Shown: piece after piece, positions 45,568 to 54,816 of the stretch
How positions within the stretch are numbered: position 1 is the first letter of the stretch
How the letters are laid out: each line of letters opens with the position of its first letter
Origin: DATGZX01 sp035296965
Lineage (GTDB): Bacteria; Planctomycetota; Planctomycetia; Gemmatales; Gemmataceae
DNA length: 64,000 nucleotides
Direction: 5' to 3'
NCBI GenBank assembly: GCA_035296965.1
Contig: DATGZX010000425.1
Span: 1-64,000 of the forward strand
Notes under the pieces: generated by a model
The model's database searches: none
Told to the model about the DNA's origin: nothing
Seen by the model: only the letters and a program-made list of their open reading frames with translations
Program-made: the position numbers and the translations under genes

Positions 45568-46572
45568 TCAGGGCGCATCCTTGAAGTGCTTGACCACCTG
45601 GTTCATGATAGGCACAAAATACAGTGCCGCCCCATAGTGCGAGCAGTCATACCAGACGATCTTTGGTTCACCCGCTGCCTTCCAGAGCGCCTTGGTTGCC
45701 CTGGGTGGAATGATTTCGTCCCGTTTGCCGGCGATCATCAGGACATCGCGACCCTTCAGGTTGGCCGCATAGGTGAGCGGATCGACCGGTGCCAATAGGT
45801 CAACGATGCGTTTTTTGGTCCCGCCCAGCGCCTCCCAGAACTCACGGTAAGATGCGGCCCGCGGATCTTCGTAATAGGCGTCGACAAGTCCGCCGCCGCC
45901 GAGGGCAATGGAGACGCGCCGCAGCTTTGGCTCCATCTCCGCAGCGAGCGCTCCGACCATGCTGCCGAGGCTGGTGCCATGGATGCCGAGTCGTTTCGGG
46001 TCAATCTCTGGACGTACTTCCAGCCACGCGGTGGCCATGCGCACATCGAGCACCGTTTGGCGGATCGCGTCCATGGTGCGCGGAATGTTGGTGGACAGCA
46101 GGCGCAACTTGCTCCCGGGCGGTCGGCGCGGCCCGTAGTACGCCATCTGCACAAACAACGCCGCCACACCATTCTGCGCCAGCGACGTGGAGATGGTCCG
46201 CGACAGGCTCTGGTCGCCGGCCGTGATATCGAGCACGATCACGCCGGGGAAAGGTCCCTTGCCTTTGGGCCGATAGTACTCCGCATAGACCGTATTGTTC
46301 TCCGGGCAATCGGTCGTCACCGGCGACGGGAAGTGCACGAAAGAAACCGTGAGGCCGCTACTGGGCAGATCACGTTTGAATGTCATCTCGTAAGGGAAGC
46401 TCCGGAGTTCGAGACGATAGCGGTCGGGAACCCGCTGCTGGTCGCCATGGGGTTTGAAGAGGACCGATCCCCGTTCGTCCGGATGGACCACGGTCGGGCG
46501 AGCGTCCTCCGCGACTGCGAGGCCACACAGCAACAAGCTTCCTGCCAGGGCGGGGAAAGGCCACCTCTTCAT
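45568..46572 (-). CDS. Secreted alpha/beta hydrolase (acetyl-xylan esterase-like)
   Basis: The 334-residue product has a signal peptide (about residues 1-21, AGSLLLCGLAVAEDA) and an alpha/beta hydrolase fold. The nucleophile elbow is GIHGTSLGSM, with Ser in G-x-S-x-G. VLMIAGKRDEIIPPRATK supplies the acid and the late YDCSHYGAAL the His. It resembles acetyl-xylan esterase or dienelactone hydrolase-like enzymes. A strong AAGGAG site precedes the ATG at 46572, which is chosen over a frame extending to 46929. It is likely a periplasmic polysaccharide esterase; the substrate is unproven. Confidence 0.85.
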   Translation of the reverse strand: MKRWPFPALAGSLLLCGLAVAEDARPTVVHPDERGSVLFKPHGDQQRVPDRYRLELRSFPYEMTFKRDLPSSGLTVSFVHFPSPVTTDCPENNTVYAEYYRPKGKGPFPGVIVLDITAGDQSLSRTISTSLAQNGVAALFVQMAYYGPRRPPGSKLRLLSTNIPRTMDAIRQTVLDVRMATAWLEVRPEIDPKRLGIHGTSLGSMVGALAAEMEPKLRRVSIALGGGGLVDAYYEDPRAASYREFWEALGGTKKRIVDLLAPVDPLTYAANLKGRDVLMIAGKRDEIIPPRATKALWKAAGEPKIVWYDCSHYGAALYFVPIMNQVVKHFKDAP

Positions 46573-47093
46573 GAACTTTCTCCTTGGTCGATTCCAGATA
46601 TGAAATCGCTCCATTGGCGCTGCATCAATCGCTCCCCTGTCGGTGCGGATCTCCCGGACGATGCGAAGGCTGCGCCCTGGCATCCAGCCAGGCAGCCTCC
46701 AAGCCTTCGGTTGTTGCATTTTATCGTAAGGCGACTGCGAAATGCACTGGGAGTGCCGCTCGAGGGTCCCAACTTCCCCCCGCACCCTGTCACTCCCGCA
46801 GATCTCTATGGAAAATAATTTAGAGTTTCCGTACCATCCGCCGGATTTGCGTATTGCGAGGCGCGGATTCTCGCCAAATGTCGCCCGTGCGCACCTCATC
46901 TTGCCAGGCTGGACACGTGGCCCGCGCAAGATGCGACGACCCTGGGAAACCCGGTCGAGAGGAATGGAATTTGCATCGTAGTCAATCGCGACTTATATCC
47001 CTGTAGGGGGCAAATGCCGCGACGGCATATCCCATGATTGCCCTCGTCCGATGACTGCAAACTATTGTGGGTCTGGCGCAGAATTACGCCGCC
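46573..47093. other. Divergent promoter region
   Basis: About 520 bases between the esterase-like gene (minus) and the DUF5658-like gene (plus). Long low-complexity frames occur but none is supported. It probably contains the two divergent promoters. Confidence 0.45.
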
Positions 47094-47819
47094 ATGAGGT
47101 TGCCAGTAGCGATGAGCCTCAAAATCCTCCATCCCGGCAAACTCACGCTCTACATATCCTTGAGTCTGGTTGACCTTTTGCTTACGTATCGTCTGCTTCA
47201 AGCAGGCGGCGGCCGGATTTATGAAGGCAACCCCATTGCCAATGCCTGGCTGGTTGCCTATGGCTGGCGCGGGCTGGTCATCTTCAAAATAGTGGCCATG
47301 CTGCTGGTTGGCTGCCTGGCCGCGTACGTCTCTCTCTACCACCCACATAAGGGCGGACACATCCTGCAGTTCGCCTGTTGCGCGCTGGGCCTAGTCGTCA
47401 TTTATAGCTGCTCTTTGATGCGAGTAAGCAGCCCCAGGCCCGAGAAAATGGAGGAGATCGAGCCGCAGATGGATCAAGCAATTGCCGCCAACAGGGAATA
47501 CTACACTCTGTTCCATCACTTGCTCGGCGACCTAGCCAACCAGCGCTGCACGCTCAATGACGCCGTAGACAAACTGCAGCAATGCAAAAAAGTTCGCGCC
47601 GGCAAATACTGCAAGTTGCTCCGCGAACGCCATCCAAACTTCCCATACCGTGATTGCCTGGCAATGGAGTTAGTCCAAGGCGTCTCTTCCTTGCTGCGTG
47701 ACGATCCGCCCAAAGCGGAGAGAACCGCGCGCTGGTTGTTGAATGGCAAAGCCACGGATTCTGCCCCATCGGCACCCGCGCTCGCCACGATCACTCTCGC
47801 CTCAAGAGACAGGAAATAA
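47094..47819 (+). CDS. DUF5658-like membrane protein, copy 1
   Basis: About 241 residues. Three membrane helices occupy roughly residues 15-35, 60-85 and 95-112, with the conserved block KLTLYISLSLVDLLLTYRLL, GGRIYEGNPIANAWL and the GW-containing segment. The C-terminal cytoplasmic tail (about 120-241) is charged and contains several Cys and His residues, unlike copy 2. The neighbouring gene at 48165-48578 is a paralogue of the membrane part. The start between 47094 and 47112 is uncertain because no strong ribosome binding site is visible. The function is unknown. Confidence 0.65.
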   Translation: MRLPVAMSLKILHPGKLTLYISLSLVDLLLTYRLLQAGGGRIYEGNPIANAWLVAYGWRGLVIFKIVAMLLVGCLAAYVSLYHPHKGGHILQFACCALGLVVIYSCSLMRVSSPRPEKMEEIEPQMDQAIAANREYYTLFHHLLGDLANQRCTLNDAVDKLQQCKKVRAGKYCKLLRERHPNFPYRDCLAMELVQGVSSLLRDDPPKAERTARWLLNGKATDSAPSAPALATITLASRDRK

Positions 47820-48164
47820 GGCAGTCTTGGCTGTTGGAATTTCAGCCAACATGAGCGCCATTTTCGAACAACACCATTCATAATGGAACAGCCGGCGAAG
47901 GCCCCTAAGGCCTCCTTGCCCTCGGTAAATTCTGCTAAGATTCAATCGCAGGTCGCGAATAATTCCTTTAGAGAAGGGCTGAGCTGTCCGAAGATGCCTG
48001 TTGGGGTCCAAGAAGCAACCGGACTGGAGGATTTGGTTCGCGGAAAGCTAAATCGTTCTGCAACACCGCCAAGGAAGGAACACCACCCTCTGGAGCGAAG
48101 CGGTCCGTGGGCCGTTCAGCCAATCCTTGGACGCTTTGGCCCTTTGATGGTGAGGGTTTTAAGC
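47820..48164. other. Spacer between the DUF5658-like copies
   Basis: About 345 bases. An open frame upstream of copy 2 reaches 47883 but its N-terminal part is disordered and lacks support, so it is left out. No RNA gene or palindrome is seen. Confidence 0.45.
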
Positions 48165-48578
48165 ATGCTCGCCAACATTGGCTCGTTACACGCCGGAAAG
48201 CTGATCCTTTTCGCCTCGCTGAGCGCTGTAGATTTGTACCTGACGAACCACCTTCTTCAGCAGAGCGGCGGTTGTGTTTACGAAAGCAACCCTATCGCAA
48301 GTGCCTGGCTTGCCAGCTACGGTTGGCCGGGACTGATCGCGTTTAAGGCGGTCTCGATGTTCCTGGTCATCACCGCTTGCTCTTTCATCTCGATATCGCG
48401 GCCGCGCATGGGCGGGATGGTTTTATCATTCGCCTGCACGGCGCTCGCCGCCGTCGTCATTTATAGTTTTTCGCTCGCGGGCAGTTCACTGCTAGGCCAC
48501 CCTGGCAACAAACAGGCAGTTCATTCCAAAGCCGAACAACTGGCCTATGACGAGGCAGATCCCGAAGTAACTCCGTGA
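48165..48578 (+). CDS. DUF5658-like membrane protein, copy 2
   Basis: The 137-residue product carries the same core as copy 1: KLILFASLSAVDLYLTNHLL, GGCVYESNPIASAWLASYGW and a third span with SFACTALAAVVIYS. The order and spacing of helices are the same, so the two genes are tandem duplicates that diverged. A weak GAGGG site about nine bases upstream favours this start; a longer frame begins at 47883. The product is probably an inner-membrane protein of unknown role. It is convergent with the secreted gene at 48600. Confidence 0.62.
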   Translation: MLANIGSLHAGKLILFASLSAVDLYLTNHLLQQSGGCVYESNPIASAWLASYGWPGLIAFKAVSMFLVITACSFISISRPRMGGMVLSFACTALAAVVIYSFSLAGSSLLGHPGNKQAVHSKAEQLAYDEADPEVTP

Positions 48579-48599
48579 ATCTACTCGCATGTCCGTTGT

Positions 48600-49913
48600 T
48601 CAGTTTCCCGCGGCGATCTTGCCCAGGAGTACCTGGGCTCGTGCCCGGACCTCCGGGTCCTTTGTCATTTCGAGGACCCGGTGCAGGCACGGCTCACCGA
48701 TTCGCCCCAGCCGAGCCAAGCCGGCGGTAGCCGCCTCGCGTGTGGCGAATTCGCTTGCACCCAGATCTATGACCAACTGCTCGAGCCGCCGCTCCTGGGC
48801 TGGCGTGAGGACTTCGACGCGCCCCACCATGACGCGGACGAGACTGTCCGGCGCGGGCGTGACCTGAATGGGGATGATGCCGTCTACCATCGAGCGCGGG
48901 AGCGTGTAAATCACACGCAAACCTGCCGTGCGGAAGTAACTCTTCTCCCAGGTGTTTACCATTGCCTGGGCTTCCTTGGCATAGAGACCCGCTGCCACCA
49001 GCGCGTCGGCGACTCGGCTCTTCACCTGCACGACGCCTTCTTGCAAAGGCAACGGATGTGATAGGAGCGAGCCGACGGCAACGTCCCGCCGGGCGCGGGT
49101 AGCCAGATCGTCCAGCGCTGCGAATCGAATGTTTTGTCCCTCGACCGAGACGGCGAACAGCCCGTGCAACGGTTGTGAGTCGTTATTCTGCAGCACGAGG
49201 TGCACACCATCCTGAGCGCTCTCGGTAGAGCGAATCGCGAGCGGCAGCGTGAACGTGCCGAGACCGCGGTAGAAGAGAAACTTCTCGAACTGATCTTGCA
49301 CAAGCTGCTCTCGCACAACCGCCTTTGGGTTAACGGAGCGTACCCGGACCAGGGCCGAATCGGTTTGGCGCGCAAAGCGCCAGATCTGCTCAGGGCCGAC
49401 CGGCGGCGGCGTGAGCCCTGCGGCCTCTTTCTTGCTTGGGGGAGCAGTGCTCGACGGGGTCAGGTGCACGACGGTCCAATCCAAGAAGCTACCTGCCGGC
49501 GACCCCTTCCAATTGAGGTCTGGGCCAAAATTTCGGACGGCTGGAAACCAGTCGGTCAAAACTCCCTTGGGCATATCCACGCGCACCGCAACATCACGGG
49601 GTTGGTCGGTATAGAAATAGGTGACCGGAGTCTCCATCTTCTGGCTCATCATCGACCGCTGCCAGGCTTGAATGCCGCGCTCTTCGACAAACAAAGGCAG
49701 GACCTCGTCCGAATCGACCATCCCTCCAAGGGCTTCGCCGTTCGACCCCTGCACGGAGAGGAAAGTCCCCCACTCGTGGACAATCAACGGGTGCTTGGTC
49801 TGCGCCGATCTTTCGCCGGGTTTCTGTCCATAACACCATCCCGCCGTCAACGTTAGACTGAGACCTAGACAGGCGCCAAGCACCTTCCACCAACGCGGAT
49901 TCAGTGTTTGCAT
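48600..49913 (-). CDS. Secreted planctomycete protein of unknown function
   Basis: The 437-residue product begins with a signal peptide (about residues 10-29). The body has beta-rich segments with PLIVHEWGTFLSVQG, several Trp and Asp residues and two Pro/Ser-rich linkers (about 155-175). The C-terminal 60 residues form a small helical repeat (LGASEFATREAATAGLARLG and DPEVRARAQVLLGKI) like HEAT or adenylate-cyclase-linked HEAT-type units seen in planctomycete proteins. No catalytic site is recognised. The stop lies 21 bases from the convergent DUF5658-like gene. Confidence 0.7.
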   Translation of the reverse strand: MQTLNPRWWKVLGACLGLSLTLTAGWCYGQKPGERSAQTKHPLIVHEWGTFLSVQGSNGEALGGMVDSDEVLPLFVEERGIQAWQRSMMSQKMETPVTYFYTDQPRDVAVRVDMPKGVLTDWFPAVRNFGPDLNWKGSPAGSFLDWTVVHLTPSSTAPPSKKEAAGLTPPPVGPEQIWRFARQTDSALVRVRSVNPKAVVREQLVQDQFEKFLFYRGLGTFTLPLAIRSTESAQDGVHLVLQNNDSQPLHGLFAVSVEGQNIRFAALDDLATRARRDVAVGSLLSHPLPLQEGVVQVKSRVADALVAAGLYAKEAQAMVNTWEKSYFRTAGLRVIYTLPRSMVDGIIPIQVTPAPDSLVRVMVGRVEVLTPAQERRLEQLVIDLGASEFATREAATAGLARLGRIGEPCLHRVLEMTKDPEVRARAQVLLGKIAAGN

Positions 49914-50256
49914 GGTTGGGCCCCTTTCCAGAAAGACGAAGACAAGAAGGAATCGCCTACCTTGGAGTAGGAGATGAATCGATAGTTAATAGCCATGATT
50001 TGGATTCGCTTGGAGCGCGTCTCATCTCAAGTCTTTCTCAGGCACAAGTCCTTCGATCGGGCATCGACGGACATGAGCCGTTGAGCTACCACCTTGGTTA
50101 GATTCATTTCCTTGCTTGACAGAGCCCGCGCGGTCGCACAGACTGACAGCCTCCTGATGGCAGGAAGACCTTTGGAACGCCGCTTGCCGACACAGCAGCA
50201 ATCGCGCTGAGGCTGCCGGTACAGATCGGTAAAGAGTAGACATGGAGGAATCATCC
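49914..50256. other. Divergent promoter region
   Basis: A 343-base spacer between the secreted protein gene (minus) and the DinB-like gene (plus). Nothing beyond the expected promoters is recognised. Confidence 0.45.
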
Positions 50257-50745
50257 ATGCAGTTTGAACTAGAATTACGTCTTTATGGGTTTACGCTGCA
50301 GCTTTGCCGCATGCTGGCCGCTGATCTTGATGACGCAAAGTTGACGATTCAGCTCACGCCCCAGGCGAACCACCCGGCCTGGATCTTGGGCCATCTGGCA
50401 GTGGCAACTGATTATGCCTTGCAGACTATGGGACAGCGAAGGGTTTGCTCGAAAGAATGGCACGAGAAGTTCGGCATCAGGTCCAAACCGTGTTCGGAGC
50501 GCAGCAATTACCCGACCAAGGATGAACTCTTGAGCGCCGTCGAGAGGGGTCATGAACTCGTCACGAATGCCCTAAAGGATGTGTCACCAGAAAGATTCAG
50601 CGCGCCGAACCCCGTTGATTTCCTGGAGAAACCGCTGCCAACCGTGGGAGATCTGCTGGCCCACCTGATGACGACTCACGTCGCCTTCCACCTTGGGCAG
50701 TTAAGCATGTGGCGGCGCCAGATGGGCTTTGCACCGATCGTGTGA
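50257..50745 (+). CDS. DinB-like (four-helix metal-binding) protein
   Basis: About 162 residues with the DinB/YfiT-type pattern: an N-terminal helix, then HPAWILGHLAVATD carrying the first His ligands and a late HVAFHLGQLSMWRRQMG with the last. Such proteins bind a metal and are often thiol-transferases for bacillithiol or mycothiol-type cofactors. The ATG at 50257 lies seven bases after GGAGGA, so the upstream in-frame ATG at 50242 (which overlaps that site) is not used. It is monocistronic. Confidence 0.85.
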   Translation: MQFELELRLYGFTLQLCRMLAADLDDAKLTIQLTPQANHPAWILGHLAVATDYALQTMGQRRVCSKEWHEKFGIRSKPCSERSNYPTKDELLSAVERGHELVTNALKDVSPERFSAPNPVDFLEKPLPTVGDLLAHLMTTHVAFHLGQLSMWRRQMGFAPIV

Positions 50746-50868
50746 AGCTTGCTGGTCTCCACGGCGCTGTTCATTCGATGGTTCCGTCCAATCGAACGGG
50801 CTGGATGAACCGGCAAACGATTCGCAGAAGCGCGTGCCCGCTCTTGCTGAAGTGAAATGGGCCAACGA

Positions 50869-51477
50869 TCACTGGGGCCGTTTCATCTCGAAGAGGTCGC
50901 TGGTTCGCGCGTAATAATCTCCTCCCAGCCTGGCGATGGTTCGCAATTTGCGTGGATCGACATGCCCCCTCTCGTCGAGCACTCGTTCCTCGATGTGGAT
51001 GGCGAGGATTTCGCCGATTACCAGGTTCCCGGCCAGCGGCCCCTGACCCACCGTTACGATCTGGATGAGCTTGCACTCCAGATGCACGGGCGATTGGGCT
51101 ACGCGGGGCGGCTTCACTTTCACGGAAGGCAGCAAGGTCAAGCCGGCATAGGTCACCTCGCTTTCTCCGTAGGGAAGCTCTTTCGACGATAGGTTTATCT
51201 GCTCGGCGAGTGCTTCAACCGCTGCGTTTAGCACGAATTCGCCGGTCGCCTCAACGTTCCGCAAAGTATCCTTCTTGCTGCCGTCACGGCGCAGGACGGG
51301 AGAGAAGACGACTGCGGGTGGATTCGCCCCGAAAGCGTTGTAGAAACTGAAGGGAGCCAGATTGACCCGGCCTGCAATGTCGACGCTCGTGACCCAGGCA
51401 ATAGGTCTTGGAGTGACCACCTCGACAAGCGTGCGATAAACTTCCAAAATGTTGGCCCGAGCTACGTCAATGAACAA
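50869..51477 (-). CDS. Flavin reductase-like (FMN-binding split-barrel) protein
   Basis: The 202-residue product has the split-barrel flavin reductase core with YRTLVEVVTPRPIAWVTSVDIAG and NLAPFSFYNAFGANPP, typical of the flavin reductase-like family that binds FMN and reduces it with NAD(P)H. HVDPRKLRTIARLGGDYYAR closes the domain. The frame begins with TTG at 51477 because no ATG is present nearby. It is the last gene after the E1/E2 operon and could supply reduced flavin to an oxygenase, but no partner is proven. Confidence 0.85.
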   Translation of the reverse strand: MFIDVARANILEVYRTLVEVVTPRPIAWVTSVDIAGRVNLAPFSFYNAFGANPPAVVFSPVLRRDGSKKDTLRNVEATGEFVLNAAVEALAEQINLSSKELPYGESEVTYAGLTLLPSVKVKPPRVAQSPVHLECKLIQIVTVGQGPLAGNLVIGEILAIHIEERVLDERGHVDPRKLRTIARLGGDYYARTSDLFEMKRPQ

Positions 51478-51513
51478 AGTGCAAGATCCTGTTGCTGGGG
51501 GACGACCTGGGGG

Positions 51514-52683
51514 CTACCCTGGCCAGTCGGCCAGGACCTGGGCAAACTTGGTGAGGAATGTATTGGCCTGGAAGCCGTCTAGCGCCCGATGATCGATGGT
51601 CAGTGTGGCGTAGGCCATGGGTTTGATCTGCAGCGTCTCCTTGCCGCCATCATCGACGACCACGACGCGCTTCTCAATTTTACCAATTCCCAAAATGGCC
51701 GATTGCGGCTGATTGATAATGGGCGTAGCAATGAGACTGCCGCTGACGCCATGATTGGTGATGGTGAACGTGCCGTTGCGGAGTTCATTGGGCTGGAGTT
51801 TGCCCCTTCGCGCCCGCGCCGTGAGGTCCTGGAGGCGATCGGCAATGCCGGCCAGATCCAGTAACTGTGCCTGGCAGATCACGGGAACCAGCAGTCCTCC
51901 CTCGACGGCGCTGGCAATGCCGATATTGCAATCCGAGTAAACCTCCAGAGCATCTTCATGCCAGCGGCTATTGACCTCGGGGACAGCTTGCACTGCTTGG
52001 ACCGCAGCGGCCACAAAGTAAGCGGAGTAAGTCAGCTTTACGCCATTCCGTTCGTATTCGGGCTGGTTCTTACGCCGGTGAACGACGACCGTGGAGAGAT
52101 CGACTTCGAAAACAGCCGTCACATGGGGAGCAGTCTTGAGCATACTCTCCACCATGTGCTGGGCGATGCGCCGCCGCATAGGGCTGTGAGGAATCTTTTT
52201 GCCTGTCAAGCGGTACTGGCCGGCACTTTCTGCCGGCTGTTTCAAGTGACCCTGCACATCCTCATACGTGATACGGCCGCCGCGGCCGGTCCCTTTGATT
52301 TTGGAGACATCCACGCCATGCTCGCGCACAAGCCGGCGAACGGCCGGGCTCAACCCGTCGCCTTGATTTGCAGCGCCGTCGGCCGGTTTTTGTGCTTGTG
52401 CAGGAGTTTTCTCCGCCTCTCCGACGGTTTGTTTGGTGGCTCCCGCTTCGATGCGGCCAAGAATGTCTCCCGGCCGAATCGGCGCATTGGCAGGTTTGAA
52501 AATCTCCCGCAAGACACCGGTAGCAGGCGCAGGCACTTCGACGATCGCTTTGTCCGTGTTGATCTCTAGGAGAGGCTCGTGTTGGCGGACGTGTTCGCCG
52601 GGCTGCCGTAGCCATCGTTCGACAACGGATTCTGTACCCTCCTGCTGCACATCGGCAAGGGTGATATCGACGATGACTGGCAT
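51514..52683 (-). CDS. 2-oxoacid dehydrogenase E2 (dihydrolipoyl acyltransferase)
   Basis: The 389-residue product contains an N-terminal lipoyl domain with Lys45 in NTDKAIVEV, a peripheral-subunit-binding domain (about 110-145, with SPAVRRLVREHGVDVSKI), and a catalytic acyltransferase domain (about 160-389) ending in TIDHRALDGF with His365. It accepts an acyl group from E1 on the lipoyl arm and hands it to CoA. It follows the fused E1 gene by 11 bases and so shares its complex. The form is closest to branched-chain or general 2-oxoacid dehydrogenase E2; the substrate is not fixed. Confidence 0.92.
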   Translation of the reverse strand: MPVIVDITLADVQQEGTESVVERWLRQPGEHVRQHEPLLEINTDKAIVEVPAPATGVLREIFKPANAPIRPGDILGRIEAGATKQTVGEAEKTPAQAQKPADGAANQGDGLSPAVRRLVREHGVDVSKIKGTGRGGRITYEDVQGHLKQPAESAGQYRLTGKKIPHSPMRRRIAQHMVESMLKTAPHVTAVFEVDLSTVVVHRRKNQPEYERNGVKLTYSAYFVAAAVQAVQAVPEVNSRWHEDALEVYSDCNIGIASAVEGGLLVPVICQAQLLDLAGIADRLQDLTARARRGKLQPNELRNGTFTITNHGVSGSLIATPIINQPQSAILGIGKIEKRVVVVDDGGKETLQIKPMAYATLTIDHRALDGFQANTFLTKFAQVLADWPG

Positions 52684-52694
52684 GACTGCCTTGC

Positions 52695-54791
52695 TCAGAA
52701 TTCCATGAGTTCCCGAATCTTCGCTGCGATCTTTTCCACGCCAGGTATCGTGGCGTTCATCAGCTCGACATTATAGGCGACCGGAATGTCCGGCGTGGCG
52801 ATGCGCTCGATGGGTGCATCCAGGCTGAGGAACGCTTCGTGTGCCACAGTTGCGGCAATCTCCGCGCCGAAACCCGCGGTCAGCGTATCTTCATGCACGA
52901 TCAAGCACCGCCTCGTTTTCCGCACCGACGCGAGCACCGCCTCCTTGTCCCACGGGCAGAGGGTCCGCAAGTCGATGATGTCGGCCGCTGTCCCCACCTG
53001 CTCGGCAGCAAGCTCGCAGCGCTGGATCATGGCCCCCCAGGTCACGATCGTGAGCGCGTCGCCTTGCCGAATCAGCTTTGCCCTGCCGAACGGAAGAAGG
53101 TACTGGTCGCCCGGATATGGCCTGCGTGCCCAGGAATTGTCGAGCAAATTACGGTGCTCGAAAAAAATCGTGGGATTATTGCTGCGCATGGCCGTCCGCA
53201 ATAGTCCTACCGCGTCCTCGGCGTTGGATGGAAATGCAACCTGCCAACCGAGGGCATGCAGCCATTGGACCTCATTGCACACGCTATGCCAGGGGTCGCC
53301 GCATTTTGCGAAGCCCCCGGGCAGGCGGACGACGATGGGGGCAGCGAAGCGGTTGGCCGTGCGCCAGCGGATCGTGCCGCAATTGCTCAATTGTTCGGTG
53401 CATGCGTCGGCGTATTTGCGAAATTGGATCTCGGCGACCGGCATCAATCCCGCCAGTGCCAGGCCGACCGCCCGGCCGACGATCCCTTCCTCCGAAAGGC
53501 TGGTATCAAATACGCGAGCCTCGCCGAACGTGTCGTGCAGGCCCATCGTTGCTCCGTGCACGCCTCCCTTCGGTCCCACGTCTTCGCCGAAGACCAGTAC
53601 CTTGGGATTGGTTCGCAGCTCCACCTCGAGCGTCCGCCGGATCGCGGTCAGCATGTTGATCCTGGTCGGTTCCGGCTGGCAGATGTCCGTCGCGCTCGGA
53701 AACACATGACCTTCGACGGCAAGCCCGCCGACACGTTGCAAGGCCCGTGAGCCATCCGGATTCGTTCCTTCGAACACGTAACGGGTGATTGAGTTCGCGT
53801 CGGGCGCCGGACGATCCAGCGCGGCCTGCAGTCCGGATTCCACCTCTTGCTGGACGGTGCGTTCCACCTCTTGCCATTCTCGCTCCGAAAGGAGAGCGGG
53901 TACGACGTACTGGTAGAGCTTGCCCAGGGGATCGCGCGTTTTCTCTTCCTCTATGAATTCAGGGCTCTTGTAAGTTTGCGTGTCCTGTCCCGAATGACCC
54001 GACAAGCGCGGCACGGCCAGCCGGATGAGAGCCGGGCCCTTACCCGAGCGTGCGAAGCGAACGGCGTTATCGAGCAATTCACAAGCCTGAGCCGGCTCTG
54101 TACCGTCCCCATCGAGAACGTGGAGATCCGTAAAGGATGCTAGGTTCTTGGCGATATCGCCACCCGGCGTCTGCCGGTCGCCCGGGACCGAGAGCGAGTA
54201 GCCGTTGTCCTCGATGCAAAAAAGGAGCGGCAGCCGAAGTGTGGTGGCAATCGTCAGCGCCGACCAGAAGCCGTTGGTCGCCACCGAGCCCTCGCCGCCC
54301 AGCGCTACGGCAATGGCCCCTTCATAGCTGTGCTCCTTGAGGATCTCCCGGCGATACACCAGCGCCTGGGCCCAGCCTGCACATGGAGTGAACTGCGAAC
54401 CAACTTCCCCCGCCATCGGCAATACGGTCGCTCGTCCCTGGGAAGGTAGATTGCACACGGCGCCGATATCGCGGCCGTCGCTGAAAGAACCGGACCTGGC
54501 CAGCGATGCGGCAAGGCTATCCTCGATCGACAGGCCCTGCGTCAGAAGGAAAGGCCGGCAGCGATAATAGGCACCGACGCCGTCATGCGGATGGGTCAGC
54601 AATGCGCCCAGTAGGATTTGACTGAGGTCGTGACCCCGCGCCGAAAACTGGTAGTTGATCTTCTTCTGCGGATAAAGCTTCGCCTCTTCCAGGTCGTCCA
54701 GCGCCCGTGAAGTCAGCAGCCATTTGACAATCTGGCGCCAATCGACATGTGTGTTCACCTTACCCGATTCGGCAACTACGCTCGTCTTCAT
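52695..54791 (-). CDS. 2-oxoacid dehydrogenase E1, alpha and beta fused
   Basis: The 698-residue product joins E1 alpha (about 1-345) and E1 beta (about 365-698) in one chain. In alpha, ALGGEGSVATNGFWSAL and IEDNGYSLS contain the thiamine diphosphate GDG-like and metal-binding segments. In beta, VLVFGEDVGPKGGVHGAT, SLSEEGIVGRAVGLAL and PIVVRLPGGF mark the transketolase-type partner, and RTLCPWDKEAV near the end binds E2. It decarboxylates a 2-oxoacid and acylates the E2 lipoyl group. Substrate class is likely branched-chain. E3 is not in the window. Confidence 0.9.
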   Translation of the reverse strand: MKTSVVAESGKVNTHVDWRQIVKWLLTSRALDDLEEAKLYPQKKINYQFSARGHDLSQILLGALLTHPHDGVGAYYRCRPFLLTQGLSIEDSLAASLARSGSFSDGRDIGAVCNLPSQGRATVLPMAGEVGSQFTPCAGWAQALVYRREILKEHSYEGAIAVALGGEGSVATNGFWSALTIATTLRLPLLFCIEDNGYSLSVPGDRQTPGGDIAKNLASFTDLHVLDGDGTEPAQACELLDNAVRFARSGKGPALIRLAVPRLSGHSGQDTQTYKSPEFIEEEKTRDPLGKLYQYVVPALLSEREWQEVERTVQQEVESGLQAALDRPAPDANSITRYVFEGTNPDGSRALQRVGGLAVEGHVFPSATDICQPEPTRINMLTAIRRTLEVELRTNPKVLVFGEDVGPKGGVHGATMGLHDTFGEARVFDTSLSEEGIVGRAVGLALAGLMPVAEIQFRKYADACTEQLSNCGTIRWRTANRFAAPIVVRLPGGFAKCGDPWHSVCNEVQWLHALGWQVAFPSNAEDAVGLLRTAMRSNNPTIFFEHRNLLDNSWARRPYPGDQYLLPFGRAKLIRQGDALTIVTWGAMIQRCELAAEQVGTAADIIDLRTLCPWDKEAVLASVRKTRRCLIVHEDTLTAGFGAEIAATVAHEAFLSLDAPIERIATPDIPVAYNVELMNATIPGVEKIAAKIRELMEF

Positions 54792-54816
54792 TAGGCTTTC
54801 CGCTCAAAGCTATCTT

